Position numbers and translations under genes: made by a program
From: Desulfobacula sp.
GTDB lineage: Bacteria; Desulfobacterota; Desulfobacteria; Desulfobacterales; Desulfobacteraceae
Length of the DNA: 36,239 bases
Assembly (NCBI RefSeq): GCF_030145145.1
Contig: NZ_JAQYWD010000048.1
Coordinates: forward strand, 1-36,239
Direction of reading: 5' to 3'
The notes under the pieces: generated by a model
What the model saw: the letters and a program-made list of their open reading frames with translations, nothing else
Told to the model about the DNA's origin: nothing
The model's database searches: none
Shown: positions 30,292 through 36,239 of the stretch, in pieces
Position numbering within the stretch: the first letter of the stretch is position 1
How the letters are laid out: every line of letters begins with the position of its first letter

Positions 30292-32862
30292 ATGAAAATT
30301 TATGGTTCCAATAATTTAAAAGCGTTTTCTCTGCTTTTTTCCGGATTAATGATGATCCAGTCTGCTTTGTTTCTAAGACTGGGGGCTGTGTCTCTGCTGG
30401 CCTTAAGCGGGTTTGTTATTTTCATAACCCTTTTGAATGCCTATGGATTGGCAAAAACCAGCAGTCGTCTTCCCGGTCCTATATTGAATACTGCCTTTGT
30501 GGTGTATCTGGGAGGCCTGTGTTACAAAACAGGCGGTTTTTTCAGCATCTCCATGATGTTGCTGTTTTTTATTCCTTTACTGACAACGGTTCTGAAAGAA
30601 AAAAAAGTCAGAGCCTTTTATCTGGTCGTGGCGGTTCTGCTGTTCGGTTGTTTTTATTTTGAGCAACGGGTGAATGCCGGTTTTTTTGTCAGTGACCGCC
30701 TGGTTAATATCAGTCTTTATCGGTTTTATAATCTGTCAGCTATTTTAGGCTGTTTTTTCGGTATGATAACCGTGTATGTGAAAAATACTGAGCAAACCGC
30801 TATACAGCTTGCCCATGCCCGGCAGGAGTGCCGGCAGATTTCTGAAAAAACCCATCAGGCCATGAAGGTGAAAGACGAATTCCTGGCCAATATGAGTCAT
30901 GAAATCAGAAATCCAATGAATGGTATCCTCGGTATGATACATGTGTTACTGGATTCGGATCTGGATGAAGACCAACGGGAATATTCTCAGATTGCCTATA
31001 ACAGTGCCAGGGCATTATTAACCATTGTTAATGATATCCTTGATCTGTCAAAAATTGAAGCCGGTAAGCTTGAACTGAATGTCATGGATTTTGACCTTGA
31101 TATTGCCATAAAAGATATTGTATCCCTTCCTGAACTCCAGGCCCGGCAGAAGGGAATTATTTTTTCATATTCCATACATCCCGAGGTTCCCTGTCTTTTG
31201 CAGGGGGATATCGGTCGAATTCGCCAGGTGATTAACAACCTGACCGGTAATGCCATCAAATTTACAGATGCAGGAGAGGTGACCTTGAACATCACTTTGA
31301 AGTCAGAGGATGAAACCCGGGCACACCTTTATTTCAATGTGGAAGATACCGGCATTGGCATCAAAGAAAATCAATTAAATGCCCTTTTTGAATCCTTTAC
31401 CCAAGCGGACCTGTCCATCACCAAAAAATATGGGGGCACTGGCCTGGGATTGGCCATATCAAAATTGCTGGTTGAAAAAATGGGCGGAAAAATCGGTGCA
31501 GAAAGTATTGATATGATCGGTTCCAGCTTCTGGTTCATCCTGCCGTTAAAAAAACAACTGGAGAAGCAACACACCTTTGATTTTTCTAACCGGAATATTG
31601 ATGCGTGCAGGATTCTGGTGTTGAGTGAGGGGATAACCCTTGGAAAGCGGTTAGAAACCACGATGAATTCATTGGCCCTAGACTATGATCAGGCCTTTGA
31701 TGACACGGAAGCCATTGAAATGCTGCGGTGGGCTAAAAATGAAAACATGCCTTTTCCCCTGATGATTATGGAAGTCAAGGAAAGCGATCAGATGGTGGAA
31801 ACCGTTGCCAGGAAAATCAAACAGGATCAGCAACTTAAGGATACAAAATTGATACTGGTGTCATCCATCGGGAAAAAAGGAGATGCCAGACGGTTTGAAG
31901 AGGCCGGATTTTCAGCATTTTTAAGCGGACCAGTGGAAAAATCACTTCTTTTAGATGGGATTAAAGCCGCATTATCCCGTCCCGGACAGGACGATACCGG
32001 GAATTTGCCGATTATCACCCGGTATAGTATTCTTGAAACAAAAAAACATTTACAGCAGATCCTCATCGTAGAAGATATGGAAACCAATATCTTGATGGCA
32101 AAAGCCGTCCTTGCCAAACAGGGATATCAAACAGATGCCGCCAGAAATGGGCAGGAGGCTGTCCAGAAACATAAAGAAAAGCCATATGATCTGATTTTGA
32201 TGGATTGTCAGATGCCAGTGTTGGATGGGTTTGAAGCAACGCGCCAGATCAGGGAAAATGAAAAAGTATTTAAAATGGATCATGTTCCCATCATTGCCAT
32301 GACCGGGAACGCATTTGAAAGTGATCGGAAAAAATGTTTTGATGCCGGAATGGATGATTTTCTTTCAAAACCGGTTGACCCTGATATCCTGGCACAAAAG
32401 ATCCGGTCAAATTTTGTCGACGTGGCCCTTTCCTCCAAAAAAACGCCTTTCCGGGAACCGGGAAAAGAACCCACCGTGCCGGTTATCCCACCGGCATCCT
32501 TGCCATCGGAAATATCCAGTGGTGCATCCGGACAAATTCTGTGTTTTAATAAAGATAAATTGTTTGAAAGATTTGGAGAAGATGAAGAACTGATTGACAT
32601 TGTCGTAACGTCTTTTTTCCAGGAGGCCCCGGTGTTGATAGAGCGGATTGGGAATGCCGTTAATCAAAAGAATGTTGAACAGGTCAGGTCAAACGCCCAT
32701 GCCTTGAAAGGGTCTGCTGCCAATATCAATGCAGATTTGTTGAGCAAGGCTGCGTTGGAAATGGAAACCCTGGCAAAGATCGATTGTTCAGATGCATTCT
32801 CTCCAGCATTCGAGAGTCTTCAAACGGAGTATAACCGGTTTATCAGGGAAGCACAATTATGA
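30292..32862 (+). CDS. Membrane hybrid sensor histidine kinase (HisKA-HATPase-pseudoREC-REC-HPt)
   Basis: An 856-residue phosphorelay kinase. About 5-6 hydrophobic segments fill residues 8-165, with no large external sensor. A short coiled linker leads to the H-box FLANMSHEIRNPMN (His203), then ATPase boxes (NNLTGNAIKFTDAGE, DTGIGI, GGTGLGLAIS). A first receiver-like domain (about 437-563) lacks the phosphoacceptor Asp (Glu in LMIMEVKES), while the second (about 589-703) has Asp638 in LILMDCQMPVLDG. A C-terminal HPt carries His803 in AHALKGSAAN. The start is uncertain: ATG 30292 is only a few bases past the promoter -10 box. Its stop overlaps the next gene (ATGA), so that REC-TPR protein is the likely partner. 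Confidence 0.88.
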   Translation: MKIYGSNNLKAFSLLFSGLMMIQSALFLRLGAVSLLALSGFVIFITLLNAYGLAKTSSRLPGPILNTAFVVYLGGLCYKTGGFFSISMMLLFFIPLLTTVLKEKKVRAFYLVVAVLLFGCFYFEQRVNAGFFVSDRLVNISLYRFYNLSAILGCFFGMITVYVKNTEQTAIQLAHARQECRQISEKTHQAMKVKDEFLANMSHEIRNPMNGILGMIHVLLDSDLDEDQREYSQIAYNSARALLTIVNDILDLSKIEAGKLELNVMDFDLDIAIKDIVSLPELQARQKGIIFSYSIHPEVPCLLQGDIGRIRQVINNLTGNAIKFTDAGEVTLNITLKSEDETRAHLYFNVEDTGIGIKENQLNALFESFTQADLSITKKYGGTGLGLAISKLLVEKMGGKIGAESIDMIGSSFWFILPLKKQLEKQHTFDFSNRNIDACRILVLSEGITLGKRLETTMNSLALDYDQAFDDTEAIEMLRWAKNENMPFPLMIMEVKESDQMVETVARKIKQDQQLKDTKLILVSSIGKKGDARRFEEAGFSAFLSGPVEKSLLLDGIKAALSRPGQDDTGNLPIITRYSILETKKHLQQILIVEDMETNILMAKAVLAKQGYQTDAARNGQEAVQKHKEKPYDLILMDCQMPVLDGFEATRQIRENEKVFKMDHVPIIAMTGNAFESDRKKCFDAGMDDFLSKPVDPDILAQKIRSNFVDVALSSKKTPFREPGKEPTVPVIPPASLPSEISSGASGQILCFNKDKLFERFGEDEELIDIVVTSFFQEAPVLIERIGNAVNQKNVEQVRSNAHALKGSAANINADLLSKAALEMETLAKIDCSDAFSPAFESLQTEYNRFIREAQL

Positions 32863-34007
32863 TCGATATTGAAACCATGTCGATCCTTGTTGTGGATGAT
32901 ATGAAAAGCATGCGGTTAACCATTCGAAAAATGCTTCAAAATCTGGCCATTGGAAAAAATTTACGGTTTGCAGAAAACGGAAGACAAGGCCTGGAAATAC
33001 TGAATACCGAGAGATGTGATCTGGCGATCCTTGACTGGAGCATGCCGATTATGAACGGATTTGAACTGCTCGAGACAATTCGAAAGGATAAAGTGCTCAG
33101 AGATTTGCCGGTGATTATGGTGACGGCTGAAGCAGAGCGGGATATTGTTTCCCAGGTGGCTGAAACGGAAATAGATGGGTACCTGTTGAAACCGTTAACC
33201 CTTGCCTCTCTGGATGGTAAAATTAAGGCAGTTGTGGAAAAGGTCAATCATCCGGATCTTGCGACCCAGCATCGATTAAAGGCCCGGGACCTGGAGGAAG
33301 AAGGCGATTATGAATCCGCCATTGAACAACTCCGCATCGCCCTGACCCATAAACCATCGGCTTCCAGACTCCTGCGCCAACTGGGATTATTGCATTTTAA
33401 GATCCAGAAGCCTGCCATTGCAGAAAAATGTCTGGTAAAGGCGGCATTGGTGAACAAACAGGATACCATTACCCGGGTTCACCTGGCCGATTATTATATG
33501 GATACCAATGACCTTGAAAAGGCCGGCAAATATTACCTTGAGATCCTGTCATTGAGTACCCAGTATCATGAATCGGCAATGGATCTGGCTGAGCGGCTTA
33601 TGATCAGCGGTTTCAGGCAGTTGTCCCAGGAGATGTTTTCAAAAATCATCAGCCGGTCCAGCAAACAGAATACAGTACGGGAAAGGGTTATCGATATCTG
33701 CCTGGCCCATAATGAGATTGAATATCCCCGGGAATTGCTGGAACAGGCCATCCGGGAGAATCCGTCAAATTACGAGATGATCTATAAAACCGGACTGATT
33801 CGCCAGAAAGCAGGTGACTGGGATAAGGCGCTGATGTGTTTTATGCGAGTTGACCGTCAAGTCCGGGGCCATATTGAAGCAAAATTTCAAATTGCAAAAA
33901 TATATTACCGGAATCAACAGATCCTTGAAGCAGATGATTATTTGAACCAGATTCTCAGGATAGATCCCAAAAATGAGGCCGCACTGGCCTTGAGAAGACA
34001 ATTTTAA
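32859..34007 (+). CDS. Response regulator with TPR repeats (REC-TPR)
   Basis: A 382-residue protein. The receiver (1-125) has DD at 13-14, phosphoacceptor Asp59 in LAILDWSMPIMNG and the LLKPL lysine, and resembles CheY. From about 140 to 380 there are some six tetratricopeptide repeats (for example EEEGDYESAIEQLRIALTHKPS and YYRNQQILEADDYLNQILRIDP), a scaffold for protein contacts. There is no DNA-binding or enzymatic output domain, so signalling probably acts through protein binding, as in CheY-TPR proteins. It overlaps the kinase gene by 4 bases, so they are made together. It is convergent with larB. Confidence 0.88.
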   Translation: MIDIETMSILVVDDMKSMRLTIRKMLQNLAIGKNLRFAENGRQGLEILNTERCDLAILDWSMPIMNGFELLETIRKDKVLRDLPVIMVTAEAERDIVSQVAETEIDGYLLKPLTLASLDGKIKAVVEKVNHPDLATQHRLKARDLEEEGDYESAIEQLRIALTHKPSASRLLRQLGLLHFKIQKPAIAEKCLVKAALVNKQDTITRVHLADYYMDTNDLEKAGKYYLEILSLSTQYHESAMDLAERLMISGFRQLSQEMFSKIISRSSKQNTVRERVIDICLAHNEIEYPRELLEQAIRENPSNYEMIYKTGLIRQKAGDWDKALMCFMRVDRQVRGHIEAKFQIAKIYYRNQQILEADDYLNQILRIDPKNEAALALRRQF

Positions 34008-34038
34008 GGATGCTTTTTTCCCTGGAGAGCCGATGCGA

Positions 34039-34800
34039 TTATCCAGCGATGGAGACATGGTTAATGGAGGAAGCCATAAACCCGGCCCCAAATCCATTGT
34101 CAATATTGACCACGGCAATATTTGAACTACAGGAATTGAGCATCCCCAGGAGCGCGGTAATTCCCCCGAAGCTTGTCCCATAGCCAATACTGGTGGGAAC
34201 GGCAATCACCGGGGCTTTGACCATCCCTGCCACCACACTGGGAAGTGCCCCTTCCATCCCGGCCACAACAATGATGACCGCAGCCGTCATGATTTGTTCC
34301 TGAAAGGCAAACAGCCTGTGAATGCCGGCAACCCCCACGTCAAAGATGGATTCAACATCATTGCCCATGGCCTGGGCGGTTAAGATTGCCTCCCGTGCAA
34401 CCGGAATATCCGATGTCCCGGCAGAAATTACCAGAATTTTACCAAACCCGGTGATGGTCGGTTCCTTCCTCTTGACCCACAGGAGTCTGGCGTCTTCAAA
34501 ATATTGGGTCCCGGGAATGACGCTTTTTATGGCATGGGCTTTTTCTTTGTCCAGGCGGGTCACAAGAATGATATCCTCATGAACGATCATTTTTTCCAGA
34601 ATGCCGATGATGTGCGCACTTGTTTTGCCCTGCCCGAAAATTACTTCGGGAAAGCCTTTTCTTAGAGATCTGTGATGATCAATCTGGGCAAAATCAATGG
34701 TTTCAAAAGACAGGTGTTTGAGCTGGGTTTTGGCATCCTCAACCGTCAAGGCGCCTTTGGCCACAAGAGATAAAATTTTGATTAAATCGGTTTGGTTCAT
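34039..34800 (-). CDS. larB: Nickel pincer cofactor biosynthesis protein LarB
   Basis: LarB carboxylates and hydrolyses nicotinic acid adenine dinucleotide to pyridinium-3,5-biscarboxylic acid mononucleotide, the first step to the nickel-pincer cofactor of lactate racemase-type enzymes. The 253-residue length is right. The N-terminal part begins with DLIKILSLVAKGALTVEDA. The C-terminal half is a PurE-like domain with ISAGTSDIPVAREA, VGVAGIHR, VVAGMEGALPSVVAG and VPTSIGYGTSFGG. larC and larE are not in the window. It starts 15 bases after the actin-like gene ends, so the two are probably co-transcribed, an unexpected pairing. Confidence 0.92.
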   Translation of the reverse strand: MNQTDLIKILSLVAKGALTVEDAKTQLKHLSFETIDFAQIDHHRSLRKGFPEVIFGQGKTSAHIIGILEKMIVHEDIILVTRLDKEKAHAIKSVIPGTQYFEDARLLWVKRKEPTITGFGKILVISAGTSDIPVAREAILTAQAMGNDVESIFDVGVAGIHRLFAFQEQIMTAAVIIVVAGMEGALPSVVAGMVKAPVIAVPTSIGYGTSFGGITALLGMLNSCSSNIAVVNIDNGFGAGFMASSINHVSIAG

Positions 34801-34815
34801 GGGTCCCTGCAGGTG

Positions 34816-35973
34816 TCAGCTTTGGCGTTTCAGCCAGGAAAGTCCCTTGGACGGGGGGGTAACCGTTGCGTCTTTTGGATCCGGGGACTGGTCGGGTTGG
34901 TTTTTATCGTCGGCAGTGTCTTCTTTACTTTTTGGGTCTGCCTGTCGCTGGGAAATATATTTGGCATATCCCCATTTATATCTGCCGAATTTGCAATACC
35001 CCCGGACATTGTTGAACCGAGCATCCCCATTGGGGTAAATGGGGATAATATTGCCGTTGATATTCGGGGTCAGATACGCTGCCAATTCAACACTGCCGCC
35101 GCCGGAAAGAAGAATGGTATCCATGTCCCATTCGTTTTCCCACAGCCGGTTAAGATCTGATGCAATGGCCGATGCCGCATGGGTGTAGACCCGTTTTTTC
35201 AGATTGGAAATATTATATTCTTTGCCCCGGATTTTGATCATTCCGGATTCAACGAATTTAAACATTCGATAGAGTTCAATATTGATATTAGTTTCCTGCC
35301 GTAATTTGTTGGCAATGACGGAAAAACATTTTGAAATACCGGTATCCAAAGTGGAAGACCCCCTTTCAATATAGTGAAGGTGGTCGAAAATGCTGAAATC
35401 AGTGGTCTTGAAGCCAATGTCAACAACGCCTATCTTTTGGGTGGCCAGCTCCCGGTCTTTTATTTGTCCCTGGTCATCAAAAAGGAGGTTGAAAATAGAG
35501 CCAATGGGTTGGGGGATGATAAGAATTTTATCAATGTGAATTCTTTTTTTTACATCCTGGCCGTCTTTATGGTGAAAGGTAATGTTGTGGGTGCCCAGGA
35601 TCATTTCTTTTAATCGTTTGCTGTCTCTTCGCAAATATCCAACCGGTAACCCGGATACGACCTGAATGGGGGCTGAGGTCTCCGTGCAAATCCCTGCAGC
35701 GGCAATGGCCAGGATTTTAACAAATTCTTCAATCAGTTTTTCCTGGTCAAGGGTGAATTCGCGAATATTGGATTGACGTTCGGCATAACTGCCCAGAAAA
35801 TAAGATTTGTCTTCCAGGGTAATATGCAGGTTTGAGCTTGAAGATCCATCATCCAATGAAGAGTGGAATTGGATATCCGTGGCATCTCCAATGATGGATT
35901 TGAAGATGACGGAATTTTTGCCATTATATGCTTTTGTAAATCCAAACCCGACATCAATGCCAACAATTTCCAT
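34816..35973 (-). CDS. ParM-family actin-like ATPase (chromosomal)
   Basis: A 385-residue actin-fold protein. Phosphate-1 loop GIDVGFGFTKAY (5-16), a connecting region with VVSGLPVGYL, phosphate-2 loop GVVDIGFKTTDFSIFD (about 188-203) and the adenosine motif ILLSGGGSVELAAYL (about 293-307) are all present, so ATP binding is likely. The arrangement fits ParM/Alp plasmid-segregation actins and archaeal Ta0583 rather than MreB or FtsA. The last ~50 residues are a charged, Pro/Asp-rich tail (DPKSKEDTADDKNQPDQ) ending SWLKRQS. CAGGAGA precedes the ATG at 35973. No parR-like adaptor or centromere-type repeat array is adjacent. Its job on the chromosome is unknown. Confidence 0.82.
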   Translation of the reverse strand: MEIVGIDVGFGFTKAYNGKNSVIFKSIIGDATDIQFHSSLDDGSSSSNLHITLEDKSYFLGSYAERQSNIREFTLDQEKLIEEFVKILAIAAAGICTETSAPIQVVSGLPVGYLRRDSKRLKEMILGTHNITFHHKDGQDVKKRIHIDKILIIPQPIGSIFNLLFDDQGQIKDRELATQKIGVVDIGFKTTDFSIFDHLHYIERGSSTLDTGISKCFSVIANKLRQETNINIELYRMFKFVESGMIKIRGKEYNISNLKKRVYTHAASAIASDLNRLWENEWDMDTILLSGGGSVELAAYLTPNINGNIIPIYPNGDARFNNVRGYCKFGRYKWGYAKYISQRQADPKSKEDTADDKNQPDQSPDPKDATVTPPSKGLSWLKRQS

Positions 35974-36037
35974 ATTATTTTTCTCCTGAAGGTTTCGGCT
36001 CCATTATCAGATAAAGTGAAGACTTAGCTTTATCGTT

Positions 36038-36066
36038 AGATATCATTATGAAATGAACTGCGTCAA
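36038..36066 (-). promoter_or_regulatory. Possible promoter of the actin-like gene
   Basis: On the minus strand TTGACG (36061-36066) is followed after 17 bases by ATATCT (36038-36043), a weak -10. It lies about 65 bases before the ATG at 35973. Confidence 0.25.
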
Positions 36067-36140
36067 GGGATATTGATCCAGCAATTCTTGCACTTCTTCC
36101 CGGAATATTATAATAGTGCTAAGCATAATTAGTGCCTGAA

Positions 36141-36239
36141 CGGAAACCCGTGTTTGGACGAAAAGTTGCCCATATGCAAGGCGTAAGAAACTCTGAAACC
36201 GGAGTGTACTAATGTACATGAGGATTTCAGAGTTTTGCA
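36141..36239. repeat. One arm of a probable large palindromic repeat, cut by the window edge
   Basis: The inner part is a nested inverted repeat: AAACTCTGAAA (from about 36188) pairs with TTTCAGAGTTT near 36225-36235, with TGTAC/GTACA pairing inside it. Before it lies CGTGTTTGGACGAAAAGTTG with a CCCAT segment after it; this resembles outer arms whose complements I would expect beyond the window end. I see no gene in 36044-36239. It could be a dispersed repeat (REP/MITE-like) or a terminator. Confidence 0.5.

Noticed and set aside
35590..35600. 11-base match (GGTGCCCAGGA) to the 3' end of tRNA-Phe as a second attachment site
   Set aside because: It is short, lies inside the actin-like coding sequence, and is 33 kb away on the other side of housekeeping genes; chance is sufficient.
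1..36239. CRISPR array or rRNA genes
   Set aside because: No regularly spaced direct repeats and no rRNA-like sequence were seen.

Overview
The window looks like a chromosomal segment of a sulfate-reducing or related anaerobic Desulfobacterota, most likely Desulfobacterales. This is inferred from protein style and gene content: a TAXI-type TRAP transporter beside an ADP-forming acyl-CoA synthetase, a lone molybdopterin oxidoreductase, a citramalate/isopropylmalate synthase pair, and REC-TPR and REC-GGDEF regulators. No rRNA, CRISPR array or intact insertion sequence was seen.

Layout. (1) 1-2430 is a decayed accessory island. It holds two tyrosine-recombinase remnants, an IHF-beta/HU-like remnant, an intact IhfA-like gene in a tightly packed minus-strand operon with a small unknown protein, and DUF3820 and DUF488-like reading frames joined out of frame. 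It ends at the 3' end of a tRNA-Phe(GAA), a classic integration target. (2) 2432-10271 is mostly housekeeping: tRNA-Phe, rsmE, an acidic PopZ-like protein, valS, a wrecked nadC start, a REC-GGDEF diguanylate cyclase, lepA and a small conserved-looking unknown. (3) 10718-17517 is a plus-strand catabolic cassette: enoyl-CoA hydratase, ADP-forming acyl-CoA synthetase, TAXI receptor, fused TRAP permease and a universal stress protein. It fits uptake, CoA activation and beta-oxidation-type processing of an organic acid. (4) 17609-21040 holds a MOT1-family molybdate/sulfate transporter divergent from a molybdopterin oxidoreductase. (5) 21139-22845 holds a YjbQ protein and a protein resembling only the C-terminal part of BREX BrxC/PglY. 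(6) 22909-30156 is a minus-strand branched-chain amino acid operon, ilvD-ilvB-ilvH-cimA-leuA. It is headed by a leader peptide packed with Leu/Ile/Val codons and a strong terminator hairpin, which is a textbook attenuator. (7) 30292-34007 is a hybrid histidine kinase overlapping a REC-TPR response regulator. (8) 34039-35973 is an actin-like ParM-family gene followed closely by larB. The last ~100 bases hold one arm of what looks like a large palindromic repeat cut by the window edge.

The strongest new observations are the branched-chain attenuator (30006-30212), the orphan BrxC-like C-terminal protein, the chromosomal actin-like gene coupled to larB, and the layered gene wreckage next to tRNA-Phe. 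Protein identities rest on reading motifs by eye; no database search was possible.
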